Counted from the stretch's first letter, positions 1-8,299 are shown. The stretch is 64,000 nucleotides of DNA from Aminobacter carboxidus (GCF_014863355.1 NZ_JACZEP010000001.1:1116001-1180000), one strand, 5' to 3'. Notes: generated by a model from the sequence alone, not told the origin. A program made the numbers and translations.

Positions 1-1507
1 GCCAGCCGGACACCCACTCATAGACGAGCTTCGAACTCGCCGTGTTGTTGCAGACGACGATGAAGACGGGCGGTACCGAAATGCCGGCGCGCCGCCATTC
101 CTCGAATTCTTTCTCGTAATGGCTGTAGAGGGAGATAAGCGCCGTCTGGAGCTGCGCCGGAATCGACAGGGGGTCGAGCTCGCCGGACTTGGAGGCGCCC
201 TTCTTGGGCATCTGTTTTCCGATGTGATCCCAAAGGTTCCGATAGACGGGTGTCTCGGCATTGACCGCGTTGTCCGCCACCGGAACACGCGGCAGCTTGA
301 CGATGCCGCATTCGATGGCGTCGACGAGACTGAAATCCGAAACGACCCAGGGAAACAGCGTGCCTTCCTCGTAGCCGGAACCGCGCAGGAAGAAGGGCGT
401 GGCGGAAAGATCGTAGACCGCGCGCAGGCCAACCTTGCGCTTCAGCGCCTCGAGACCCGAAATCCAGAGACGGGCGGCCTCATTGTTCTTTTTCGCTTCT
501 TCCTTGTCCTCGCCCTTCGCCTCGGCTTCGTCGTCGGTGCCGGGCCGCTCGCGGTAGCAGTGGTGCGCCTCGTCGTTGATGACGACGATGTTCTTCAAGG
601 GAAGAAGCTCGCCGCAGGCGCGGGCCAGCATTTCGCCTTCGCTCTCCTGCTTCTCGATCGGCTGCCCCGTGCGGCCCTGCATGAGCCGTTCGCCGACGGG
701 ATTGAGGTCGTGCGCCTTGCGGCGCTGGAAGGCGTGGTAGTTGGTGATCACGATCTTGGCCTTGCCGAGATCATTCATCAGTTCGGCGGGGACCAGTTCA
801 CGAGTGCGGTAGTAGTTGTCGGTGTCGGATGGGTTGAGGACACGGAGCCGATCCTTGATCGTGATACCCGGCGCCACCAGCAGGAAGCCTCTGGAAAAGA
901 GCGACGAATTCGGCTGCCTGGCGGCATTAATGGACTGCCACGCGATCAGCATTGCCATGACCGTCGTCTTGCCAGCGCCCGTCGCCAGCTTCAACGCAAG
1001 CCGGAACAGATCCGGATTGGCGTCTCGGTTTGCCTCCTCGAGATGACGGAAGATATGCGCATATTGCTTGCGCCCGCGCGCTACCTCGGCCAGCCAGATC
1101 GCCGTCTCGACTGCCTCGATCTGGCAGAAAAAGGGTCGCTGATTGGAGAATTCGTGGTGTCGCCAATGCTGCAAAAGGCGCTGCGTGACGGGCGTAACGC
1201 CCCAGTCGTTGGGATTCGGCAGGGCGCGCCAGGATTCGATGTGTCCGCGGATTTCGTTGATGATCGGCGTCGGGTTATAGCCGCTTTCACCGCCCTCAGG
1301 AGCATCGAAGGCGAGGGACGCCTGGCTTCGGCCCGCGCCGGATTTCGACCGTCGTGCCTTGGGCACCGGCGTAATGTACTTCGACCGTCGCCGCCCTTCG
1401 ATCGGGGGATGCTCCAGTGGCTGGCCGTCATCACCGAGCGCATGATGCCGCGTCGGCGGCAGATAGGGCGAATTGAGGATAGGTTCCGCATAGAATGGCT
1501 TGGTCAT
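1..1507 (-). CDS. Type III restriction-like DEAD/DEAH helicase-nuclease, N-terminal part (cut by window edge)
   Basis: The first 502 codons are present and the gene runs off the left edge. The ATG at 1505-1507 follows a GGGGGG ribosome-binding site. Visible motifs are LATGAGKTT (Walker A, about residues 174-182), NDEAHHCYR (motif II, about residue 310) and DLSATPFF (motif III, about residue 370). This order is that of superfamily 2 translocases of type III restriction (Res) subunits, and the N-terminus resembles the solitary BPTD_3080-type restriction endonucleases as I remember them. The nuclease domain expected at the C-terminus is outside the window. No methyltransferase gene is visible. 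It probably cuts foreign DNA in the cytoplasm. It is divergent from the DUF4297/SMC unit, so it belongs to the defence island. Helicase call firm, restriction role inferred. Confidence 0.85.
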   Translation of the reverse strand, partial: MTKPFYAEPILNSPYLPPTRHHALGDDGQPLEHPPIEGRRRSKYITPVPKARRSKSGAGRSQASLAFDAPEGGESGYNPTPIINEIRGHIESWRALPNPNDWGVTPVTQRLLQHWRHHEFSNQRPFFCQIEAVETAIWLAEVARGRKQYAHIFRHLEEANRDANPDLFRLALKLATGAGKTTVMAMLIAWQSINAARQPNSSLFSRGFLLVAPGITIKDRLRVLNPSDTDNYYRTRELVPAELMNDLGKAKIVITNYHAFQRRKAHDLNPVGERLMQGRTGQPIEKQESEGEMLARACGELLPLKNIVVINDEAHHCYRERPGTDDEAEAKGEDKEEAKKNNEAARLWISGLEALKRKVGLRAVYDLSATPFFLRGSGYEEGTLFPWVVSDFSLVDAIECGIVKLPRVPVADNAVNAETPVYRNLWDHIGKQMPKKGASKSGELDPLSIPAQLQTALISLYSHYEKEFEEWRRAGISVPPVFIVVCNNTASSKLVYEWVSGW

Positions 1508-1740
1508 GGTCCCCCCGGAACGAATCCCGGACACCATGCACGGAAAGGAACCTATTGATCAACTTACGGAGTCCGTCATGCGGGATTGGAGGGAGGACGA
1601 ACATGATTTGATGTGGTTGCAAGTCTAGAGCCCCCAGCGCGGGCAGACGCGGCCAACACGCGTTTAGTGAATGGATGTATGTATCGGCTCCGGCACAACA
1701 TGCTTAGGATGCGGGGATATTGTCGATTCGGGCGCAGTAA
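1508..1740. promoter_or_regulatory. Divergent promoter region between restriction-like gene and nuclease/SMC unit
   Basis: This gap separates two divergently transcribed defence genes and must hold both promoters. It is less G+C-rich than the flanking genes. I could not place a confident -35/-10 pair or operator in it. Confidence 0.4.
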
Positions 1741-2829
1741 TTGGATATAAGGCAAACCCTCCTGAAGGAACCTCAGCGCGAGCAGGGTGGCAAGCTTGCG
1801 GTAGAACGATTTGAATACCAGGCAGCTTGGGGGCTGTCACGGATACTCCAGCTTTACAAGAGTGGCGCGGACTTCGGGGTCGCGTTCGAGTTCCACGACG
1901 ACGTCCTCGAACTCGACAGCATAAGCAATCCCACGAAGATCACATTCTTCCAAGTGAAGACGCAGAAATCCGGCACATGGACGCTTTCCAGCATTTCGGC
2001 TTCATCTGGTGCCAAACTGAAGAAGACCACGGTTAAGCGGGGCGATGCGCCGCCGGCGAAGAAGTTGTCCTTCGCGGCGAAAATGTATGACAACTACAAG
2101 CGATTTCCGAACCATACTGAGAGACTGGTCTTCGTCACCAATCAGATGTGCTCTGATCTTGCAGCCGGTCATGACGAGGCGAAGTTCGACACCGCCGCGG
2201 CGGCAAAGATCGAATCCTTCCGGAAACGCCTGAAGGAACAGGATCCAAACTTTCAGGACGAGCACTCGAAGCTGTTCCACTTCTGCTGCTCCACCATGAA
2301 CCTCGCCAGCTTCAGCGACACGATTATGGGCGCCGTCCAGAAGTTCGTGATCGAGCAGACCGGAATGACGGAGACCAGCACCTACGCATTCGCCCTCATG
2401 CTTCTCGAAGAATGCCGCCAGCGGGAGCGGATGGACGTCGACTTCAGCGGCTTTGCCCAGATGTCGGAATCCTTCGTAACACGAAAGCTGATCGACGATC
2501 GCCTCGAGGACTTCAAGAGGAAGCGGGCGGAGGCGGTCGAGTGGTCGGGAATCGCTCCGTACATTACGAACATCGTTCGCCGCCGAGACATTGGGGCGGG
2601 TTGGAAACTCTACGTCAACGACCGCCGCTCCCGCTACGGACCCGGACCACAGAGATTCCGCAAGGCCGTCAAGGATGTCGTTGCGAACCACATCACTGGA
2701 GCCCGCGATCTAATGTTGGAGGTGGACGCTGCTCTTCCGGAAGTCAGGCCGCTCGCAGACCTTTGGGACAAAAGCGTGAGCGACGATTACCTTCGCGCCG
2801 TCATCCTTTACGAGTTCCACGATGTCTAG
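1741..2829 (+). CDS. DUF4297 (Cap4-type) dsDNA nuclease effector of a two-gene defence unit
   Basis: This 362-aa protein starts at TTG; an in-frame stop at 1738 excludes anything earlier, and the conserved domain begins about 10 residues in. Residues 20-230 match the DUF4297/Cap4 pattern: FEYQAAWGL, then EFHDDVLELD (about 50-59) and FFQVKTQ (about 69-75). The acidic cluster plus QVK is a PD-(D/E)xK nuclease core. The last 130 residues are not recognised and could be the sensor or partner-binding part. It lies 47 bp upstream of an SMC-like ATPase. The same pairing occurs in Lamassu-Cap4 and in ABC-three-component systems, where the ATPase senses infection and the nuclease destroys DNA. The effector role is inferred; the domain call is fairly secure. 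Confidence 0.8.
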   Translation: MDIRQTLLKEPQREQGGKLAVERFEYQAAWGLSRILQLYKSGADFGVAFEFHDDVLELDSISNPTKITFFQVKTQKSGTWTLSSISASSGAKLKKTTVKRGDAPPAKKLSFAAKMYDNYKRFPNHTERLVFVTNQMCSDLAAGHDEAKFDTAAAAKIESFRKRLKEQDPNFQDEHSKLFHFCCSTMNLASFSDTIMGAVQKFVIEQTGMTETSTYAFALMLLEECRQRERMDVDFSGFAQMSESFVTRKLIDDRLEDFKRKRAEAVEWSGIAPYITNIVRRRDIGAGWKLYVNDRRSRYGPGPQRFRKAVKDVVANHITGARDLMLEVDAALPEVRPLADLWDKSVSDDYLRAVILYEFHDV

Positions 2830-2983
2830 CAGCGAACGCTTTCAGCAACTCGTCAGAAATCTCAGATTGAAGCACCATGAAAAACTTGCGCTTCGAGAAG
2901 TTAGAACTCCTGTCGACAACGGAGCGCAAGGGCAGGACGGTCAAGTTCCATCCCCGACTGACGGTGATCACCGGCGAGAATGA
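2822..2983 (+). CDS. Possible 53-aa ORF bridging nuclease and ATPase genes (low confidence)
   Basis: An ATG overlaps the stop codon of the nuclease gene (GATGTCTAG), an arrangement typical of translational coupling. The frame stays open for 53 codons and overlaps the first 107 bases of the ATPase gene. The first 28 residues (MSSSERFQQLVRNLRLKHHE and on) look like an amphipathic helix; the rest is low in structure and is probably just the shadow of the ATPase reading frame. It could be a relic of a middle-component gene, a translation-coupling leader, or chance. No function is assigned. Confidence 0.25.
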   Translation: MSSSERFQQLVRNLRLKHHEKLALREVRTPVDNGAQGQDGQVPSPTDGDHRRE

Positions 2984-4559
2984 CGTCGGCAAATCCTCGA
3001 TCATAAAGAGCATCTACTGGGCGTTCGGCGCTCCGGTCAGGATGCATCCGGAGTGGCTCAAAGCGAAGGTGAAGGCCCGCGTGTCCTTCACCATCGACGG
3101 TGATCGCTTCTCGATCGTCAGGGACGGCACAGCCTTCGGCGTTTTCGACGACAAGGGCGCTCTCCTGATCACGACAAGGAGCGTCACGTCCGAGTTGGGC
3201 CCGTTCCTCGCGAAATTGCTCGACTTTGGTCTAGTGCTGCCGAACAAGTCCGGCGTTACGGAGACGCCGCCGCCCGCCTACATGTTCATGCCGTTCTATA
3301 TCGACCAGGATAGCGGCTGGAGGCAATCGCTCGAATCCTTCGACAACCGCGGGCAGTACAAGAACCCGCGGAAAGCCGTGGTGGAGTTTCATTCCGGCAT
3401 CAGGCCGAACAGGTACTACGTGCTCCAGGCGAGGAAAGCCGCCGTCCAATTGGAGATTACCGAACTTGGCCGCGACCGGCAGGTGCTGGAGAAGGCGGTC
3501 GCCAAGCTGAACCTGCAGCCCGCCTTCACCGGAACGGAGTTCACCGAGCTCGAGCATCGGGAGTCCGTGGATCGCCTTCTCTTGGAGCTTCGCGACCTTC
3601 GGGCTGCACGGCTCAAAAGCGCCGCCGAGCTTGCCGACCTCGTAGACGGACGTGAACTCGTGAGTGAGCAGATGAGGATCGCCCGCCTCGCAATGGAGGA
3701 GCTGGGCAAGGATTATGCCTACGCGTCGAAGGCCGAGGCTGAGATATTCTGCCCGACCTGCGGGACGAGCCACCACAACGACTTCACGCACAAGTTCTCA
3801 ATCCTCGATGATCGCGAAGCGTGCGCGCAGTTCCTTCGCGACCAGGATGACCGCCTGGTCGATATCCGGAAAAGGGCGGAACAAGTGGAAGCGCGCCTTA
3901 GCGGTACGGACGCCCTGATCGAGAAGGTGTCGGGAACCCTTGTTGAAAAGGAAGGGGACCTCACGCTCAAAGAGGTCATCGAGAACGCCAGCGCAAACAT
4001 GGCGAGAGGGCTGTTCGATGCGCAGCTCGAGGACATCAAGGCGGAAGTCGACAAGAGGGCGGGGGAGATCGTCGAGATCGACGCCGAGGTGAAGACGCTG
4101 GACGACAAGAAACGCAGGAAGGAGATCGAGGCCTACTATGCCGAGCTCATGACCGGCTTCCTGCGGACCCTCAACGTTCAAAGGATCGATTTGGATAGCG
4201 CGATCAAGATCGTCCGTAAGGTCAACGACACGGGAAGCGACCAACCGCGGGCGGTCCTCGCCTACCACCTCGCGCTCATGAAGACCGTCTTCCGGTTCTC
4301 CTCCGCCTTAACGGCGCCGATGATCATCGACAGCCCCAACCAGCAGGATCAGGACGCGACCAACGTGGCGGCGATGATTGCCCTCATCATGAGCAGCCGT
4401 CCGGACAACGGCCAGACAATCCTCGGGACGGTTGGCCTTCACGATCAGAAGGTTGAAGACGGGGAAGTGATCGAGCTCGTTGACGAACTATCGGCCCTAT
4501 CGTCTGATCATTATCCTCAAATCCTTGATACCATGAATCCTTTACTCGGCATGCTGTAG
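2877..4559 (+). CDS. SMC/Rad50-like ABC ATPase with zinc-hook CxxC, partner of the DUF4297 nuclease
   Basis: The 560-aa protein starts at ATG 2877; a stop codon two codons upstream fixes the start. No strong ribosome-binding site is visible, so coupling to upstream translation is likely. Walker A is GENDVGKSS (33-41), a coiled-coil-like stretch runs from about 185 to 425 and is interrupted by CPTC (292-295), a Rad50-type hook motif, and GSDQPRAVLAYHLAL (about 453-467) precedes Walker B/D-loop PMIIDSPNQQDQD (481-493). This is a compact SMC-type ATPase about half the size of Rad50. With the nuclease upstream it forms a two-gene unit resembling LmuB of Lamassu or the ATPase of ABC-three-component systems. 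It would sense aberrant or phage DNA and license the nuclease; that role is inferred. Confidence 0.8.
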   Translation: MKNLRFEKLELLSTTERKGRTVKFHPRLTVITGENDVGKSSIIKSIYWAFGAPVRMHPEWLKAKVKARVSFTIDGDRFSIVRDGTAFGVFDDKGALLITTRSVTSELGPFLAKLLDFGLVLPNKSGVTETPPPAYMFMPFYIDQDSGWRQSLESFDNRGQYKNPRKAVVEFHSGIRPNRYYVLQARKAAVQLEITELGRDRQVLEKAVAKLNLQPAFTGTEFTELEHRESVDRLLLELRDLRAARLKSAAELADLVDGRELVSEQMRIARLAMEELGKDYAYASKAEAEIFCPTCGTSHHNDFTHKFSILDDREACAQFLRDQDDRLVDIRKRAEQVEARLSGTDALIEKVSGTLVEKEGDLTLKEVIENASANMARGLFDAQLEDIKAEVDKRAGEIVEIDAEVKTLDDKKRRKEIEAYYAELMTGFLRTLNVQRIDLDSAIKIVRKVNDTGSDQPRAVLAYHLALMKTVFRFSSALTAPMIIDSPNQQDQDATNVAAMIALIMSSRPDNGQTILGTVGLHDQKVEDGEVIELVDELSALSSDHYPQILDTMNPLLGML

Positions 4560-4729
4560 ACACCTCACCTAATCCATTGGATTGCTCTGCTTTCGGCGCG
4601 CGAAACGCCGGCTTTCAGCCGTATTGCACGTCCAACGGCCGACGGGAGCGGTCCGTTTCAGCAAGGGTCACCGCCGACGGACAGGGTGGCAACCCCTGCC
4701 AGACCAAACACCGACGAACTCCTCGGCGC

Positions 4730-5485
4730 CTACACCTCCACCACCAACGCCGGATCGAAGTTGCTGTTCTCGTCCTCGTATCCCCGCGGGTTGCAGACCA
4801 CCCGGGTTTCCCCAACCGTGTAGTCGCAGCTGTCGTGGGTGTGTCCGTGAACCCAGAGAGCGGGCCGTCCATCCTCGATCAGAGGGGTCAGGTCGGATGC
4901 GTACGCGCCGTTCAGGAGATCGCCTTTGAACCGCGGCGGAATGGAAAGCGCGTGCGGCAGGTGGTGTGTGACCACGACCGTTCTGGACGAATCCTTCAGG
5001 GCGGTGTCCAGGAAAGTCCGCGACTGCTGATGGATCCTGTACGAGGCCTCCGGCACAAACCTTTGCCAAGGATTCCGCTGCCGAGCGATCTGCTTGTAGT
5101 CGTTCATGCGGCCACGGGCGTGGTGCATCGCGATCTGGGGATGACCCTCGATGCGGTAATCGGTCCACAGGGTGGTGCCCAGGAAGCGGACTCCATCGAT
5201 GATGACGGACGTGTTTTCGAGGAAATGCACGTCCGGGAATGCTTCCGCTGCCCCGAAACCGTCTTCGATTCCTTCCCTTATGGCCCCTTTATAGAACTCG
5301 TGGTTCCCGGCGACGTAAACGCACGGCATTGAAGGGGCGATGTGTTTCGCCAACCAGTGGACACCGTTGGCCGGAGCGCGGCAGAGGTCTCCGGCCATCA
5401 TGCAGACCTCGGCGTTCGGTATCCGGAGAGGCTGCCGCAGGTCGGCGTACTCGAGGTGGAGGTCCGACAGGACCCAGACCCTCAT
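4730..5485 (-). CDS. Calcineurin-like metallophosphoesterase
   Basis: All five metal-binding blocks of the calcineurin-like phosphoesterase fold appear in order: SDLHLE near the N-terminus, AGDLC, GNHEFY, THHLP and GHTH near the C-terminus. The 251-aa protein has no signal peptide, so it acts in the cytoplasm. The ATG at 5485 gives a protein that begins right at the first beta strand (MRVWVLSDLH); a TTG six codons upstream is the alternative. The substrate cannot be told from sequence: these enzymes cleave nucleotides, nucleic acids or phosphoproteins. It lies 121 bp downstream of the Lon-like ATPase gene on the same strand and may share its transcript. Association with a defence island suggests a nucleic-acid or nucleotide substrate, but that is a guess. 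Confidence 0.8.
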   Translation of the reverse strand: MRVWVLSDLHLEYADLRQPLRIPNAEVCMMAGDLCRAPANGVHWLAKHIAPSMPCVYVAGNHEFYKGAIREGIEDGFGAAEAFPDVHFLENTSVIIDGVRFLGTTLWTDYRIEGHPQIAMHHARGRMNDYKQIARQRNPWQRFVPEASYRIHQQSRTFLDTALKDSSRTVVVTHHLPHALSIPPRFKGDLLNGAYASDLTPLIEDGRPALWVHGHTHDSCDYTVGETRVVCNPRGYEDENSNFDPALVVEV

Positions 5486-5606
5486 GGCGGGTCCGTCCTG
5501 CAATTGTTGACAAAACAGGCGGCGGTCTCTGGATGAGAAGCGAATCCCATAAGCGCCCTTCTACCCATTGCATGCCCTCCAGCGAATCCGCTCAACGGGT
5601 GCGACT

Positions 5607-7136
5607 TCACTGCCGACCTCGGAGGTCTTCACGCACTTCAACGAGCTTCTCGACCAGACGGTGAAGCTTCCGGATCGAACCGCCGGGCCAGACGGAGGCG
5701 AGAGCATCGGTCTCCACTTGATCGAGTGGAGTCGCCCACCGGGGATCGTGGCCGAGCTCGACATAAAGGTGTTCGAGGATGCGGGGCGCCAGGAACATGA
5801 GTTGGTCCGGCCCCGGCAGGGGAAACTGAAGGATTCGGCATCTGTCCAGCAACACGGCGGGGACGCTCCGGACCTCGTTGGCGGTCATCAGCCAGGATAC
5901 GTGCGACAGATTGCAACTGGCTTCCAGGTAGGGGTCGAACCAGCGGGTGGAGGTCTCCTTCTCCAGAAGTCCCACAAGGACGTCATGGACATTGCCGTTG
6001 TGACGGCTCGTCGCCACCTTCTCGAGTTCGTCGAGGATGATCGCCGGGCCTGCGCATTTATGGCGGCGGATTGCCATCACGGCCATGCTCGGCTCGCCGG
6101 TGGACCACCGTCTCGCAGTCCCTCCGATGGCGCTGTCGCTGATCCCGCCGCAGGGCACCATTTCATACGGCAGCCCGAGTTCTTCCATCAGTCGCCAAGC
6201 AAATCTGGATTTCCCGCCTCCGGGCGGTCCAAGAAGGATCGTCGGCCGCAGCCAGGCGTGACGCTTGCCAGTAACCTTCCTGAGAATCGTGTCGATTGCG
6301 GACACCGCATATGGGAATTCCGCGACCAGCCTCGTCCGCACCAAGGCCAGGTCCGGTGCGGCCGGCAGAGGCAGGGGCTTCCCAAAGAATTCCCTGAACT
6401 CCTTCTCGACCTTCCTTCCGTCCGGGGTGGTCTCGTTTCCAGCGGACCTGAAGACAACCACGGACCCGGACGACGATTGAGCTTTCTCCGGCTCCCCGGT
6501 TCCGGCTTTTTCAAGCTCGTCGACAGTCAGTTCGAATGCTTCGGGCCGCGGGGAAGCCTGTCGCTTCAGGATTGCAGTCTGGAACTGGTATTCAAAGCTG
6601 TTCTTCTCGCGGAGCTGCCCTGACCTGTGCCACGTCGAGAGACCATATCCCTGCGACCGGATGGAACTGGAGAAAGCGCTCCAAGCCAGCGACCGCCACA
6701 GCAGTTCCAGGTCATCGGATCTGTGAAGGTCGTTCAACGCCAGCGTGGCGATGTCCCCGGCAATCCTGGCAGCCGCATCCGGATGGCCCCATACTGCTAG
6801 GTAGAACTGACAGCGAACGCCGCCTGACTCGAACGAGGCGTGCGACCTGCTTTCCAACGCGCCGAATGCTGTCATGAGGTCTTGAACGGTATGTTCGTTC
6901 TGATCAACGGTGAGCCTGTCGAGGGCCGCGATGAGGCCAGCAAGCCCGAGATCACACCGTGTCTTGAGTGCCCCCGAAAGCCGAATTGCGTACTCCCGAA
7001 TGTCCTCGCTGACACTATCCCTGAAGAAGCTCATTCCCCGCAAGAGTTCATCCTCGGTCGGCAGGTGGAGCCCCGCCACCGCCGCCTTTTCGCGACGCTT
7101 GAAATGTCGAAGGTGCGCTGGGTCCTTCACCGACAT
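5607..7136 (-). CDS. Lon-type AAA+ ATPase without protease domain
   Basis: The 509-aa protein has an unrecognised N-terminal half (1-250) and a C-terminal AAA+ module. Walker A is GPPGGGKS (303-310), followed by CGGISDSAIGGT, the pattern seen after Walker A in Lon, then Walker B IILDELEK (about 366-373), sensor TANEV, and LLDRCRIL before the helical lid. The Lon Ser/Lys protease domain is absent; the protein ends soon after the lid. It should therefore unfold or remodel a partner instead of degrading it. It starts 8 bp after the DUF6634-like gene, so the two are surely co-transcribed, and the metallophosphoesterase follows 121 bp later. I infer an island module of unknown biochemical role. 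AAA+ call is strong. Confidence 0.85.
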   Translation of the reverse strand: MSVKDPAHLRHFKRREKAAVAGLHLPTEDELLRGMSFFRDSVSEDIREYAIRLSGALKTRCDLGLAGLIAALDRLTVDQNEHTVQDLMTAFGALESRSHASFESGGVRCQFYLAVWGHPDAAARIAGDIATLALNDLHRSDDLELLWRSLAWSAFSSSIRSQGYGLSTWHRSGQLREKNSFEYQFQTAILKRQASPRPEAFELTVDELEKAGTGEPEKAQSSSGSVVVFRSAGNETTPDGRKVEKEFREFFGKPLPLPAAPDLALVRTRLVAEFPYAVSAIDTILRKVTGKRHAWLRPTILLGPPGGGKSRFAWRLMEELGLPYEMVPCGGISDSAIGGTARRWSTGEPSMAVMAIRRHKCAGPAIILDELEKVATSRHNGNVHDVLVGLLEKETSTRWFDPYLEASCNLSHVSWLMTANEVRSVPAVLLDRCRILQFPLPGPDQLMFLAPRILEHLYVELGHDPRWATPLDQVETDALASVWPGGSIRKLHRLVEKLVEVREDLRGRQ

Positions 7137-7144
7137 CTAAGAAC

Positions 7145-7486
7145 CTATGCATCCCGGCCGAACTGGCTGGCTGGCCGACCAAGCCGATACCAACGCGAAA
7201 GCGTTCGCGCCCATTCGAAGTCGACGGAGATTATCCAAAGATCCGAGGTGCCGATGGCCCGGTTCTCTCCGACGAGCTTCGGATGTCCCGTCGACAGTCC
7301 GGCCAGGCAGGGGGCTGGTCGTTTCGTCAGCACCCAGCGGTCCAGGATCGGAACCTCGTTTCCGGCCATGGCTTCCGGCCGCACGCCACGCTGAATGCGC
7401 TCCATATCGGCAGCGAGCGACAGCATTCGCTCCATCCCTCTCACGAATTCGGGACCTTGATCGTCACCTGGGTTGAAGAGCAGCAT
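7145..7486 (-). CDS. Small conserved protein, DUF6634-like
   Basis: The ATG at 7486 is preceded by ACGGAGAT at good spacing, so the 113-aa form beginning MLLFNPGDDQGPEF is preferred over longer in-frame starts. The protein has an N-terminal helical segment (FVRGMERMLSLAADMERIQRG) and a conserved-looking end (SDLWIISVDFEWARTLSRWYRLGRP). From memory this pattern matches the DUF6634 family found in rhizobial genomes, often beside an AAA ATPase; I cannot verify it here. No catalytic motif, membrane segment or signal peptide is seen. It is the first gene of the minus-strand unit with the Lon-like ATPase, 8 bp apart, and is divergent from an XRE regulator. It may be the adaptor or substrate of that ATPase. 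Confidence 0.6.
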   Translation of the reverse strand: MLLFNPGDDQGPEFVRGMERMLSLAADMERIQRGVRPEAMAGNEVPILDRWVLTKRPAPCLAGLSTGHPKLVGENRAIGTSDLWIISVDFEWARTLSRWYRLGRPASQFGRDA

Positions 7487-7658
7487 CGGGATCTCCGTCT
7501 GTCGGCCAAGGATCCGATGCAGTCGGATCCTGTGATTCGAAGGAATCAGCCAGGCAGACATACGGCGTCGACGGGTCGGCGTCCACACGCCACCGTCGGC
7601 GTCCGGACGTCGCTCTACGATGCTGGTGTTCTCAAGTTCAACGGGTTAGAAATCCGGC
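7487..7658. promoter_or_regulatory. Divergent promoter region between DUF6634-like/AAA+ unit and XRE regulator
   Basis: This 172-bp gap must drive both the minus-strand unit and the plus-strand regulator. A small XRE protein encoded at its edge is a natural candidate to bind here. I could not identify a convincing inverted repeat by eye. Confidence 0.4.
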
Positions 7659-7928
7659 ATGCAGGCATCCTATGACTTCCTCCGCGCCGCCCGATCTCTT
7701 CTGGATATCAGCGCGAAAGACCTCGCCGAAAAGGCAGGGGTGAGCACCCGCTCGATCGTCCGGATCGAGGCCGGTGAACCCGTCGGACTCGAGACCAGCA
7801 TGCGCGTGCAGGTCGCGCTCGAAGCGTGGGGCATCGAATTTCTGGCGGAGACGAAATCGAGCGGGCCGGCGATGCGAGTTCGCAAAGGGGTGGTCAAGAA
7901 GGTCGGGTTTCAATTGCAGGCCCGTTGA
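7659..7928 (+). CDS. Small XRE-family helix-turn-helix regulator
   Basis: The 89-aa protein has a Cro/CI-type helix-turn-helix over residues 8-60: LRAARSLLDISAKDLAEKAG, VSTRSIVRIEAGEPVG, then a hydrophobic segment VQVALEAWGIEFL typical of rhizobial XRE proteins that carry only the DNA-binding domain. The basic tail (VRKGVVKKVGFQLQAR) may add DNA affinity. No clear ribosome-binding site precedes the ATG, so start or leaderless translation is uncertain. It is divergent from the DUF6634-like/AAA+/metallophosphoesterase unit and is the likely repressor of that unit and of itself; this is inferred from position. Confidence 0.8.
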   Translation: MQASYDFLRAARSLLDISAKDLAEKAGVSTRSIVRIEAGEPVGLETSMRVQVALEAWGIEFLAETKSSGPAMRVRKGVVKKVGFQLQAR

Positions 7929-8234
7929 TCGGCGAAAACCGCGGGTTGGGTTCCCCGAGCCGCGTCTACGCCTCCGGCAGGAACTGTTCGGTTACAGAGC
8001 GGCCGCACGCTTCGAAATGATCGTCAATGCCATCTAGCCTGGGAGAGGCTTCCCGGGGGCTTCGACAGCCTCACACCTCGCAGGCAGAGGCTTTGGCGGT
8101 GCCTGATAATCTGCGAGGTATCGTGTTGGAGAAAATTATGGCCTTTCGTGCGGCTCTCAAAGCCGCCTGCGGCGGGGCAAGGGAGCCTAGCACCCGCGTT
8201 TTCGCCTTCTACACCAGTGTACTGCCAGGCAGCC
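7929..8234. other. Non-coding stretch at the right end of the accessory island
   Basis: No convincing gene is seen on either strand between the XRE regulator and the terminator pair. The stretch has many short repeats of GC-rich words but no integrase, direct repeat or tRNA end that would mark an insertion site. Confidence 0.4.
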
Positions 8235-8290
8235 GCAGTCGGGGGCGGCTACGGCGCTATTGAGGGCGCGCCGCCCCCGACTGCTTTCTT
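8235..8290 (+). terminator. Intrinsic terminator, plus strand, long-looped
   Basis: Perfect 15-bp arms (8235-8249 and 8270-8284, GCAGTCGGGGGCGGC and its complement) enclose a 20-nt loop and are followed by TTTCTT. It could end the XRE transcript, although that gene stops 300 bp upstream, or mark the end of an unseen RNA. Confidence 0.6.
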
Positions 8291-8299
8291 ACCAGCCGA

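Noticed and set aside
119-1558. 479-codon plus-strand frame
   Set aside because: Antisense to the restriction-like gene, which has clear helicase motifs and a good start.
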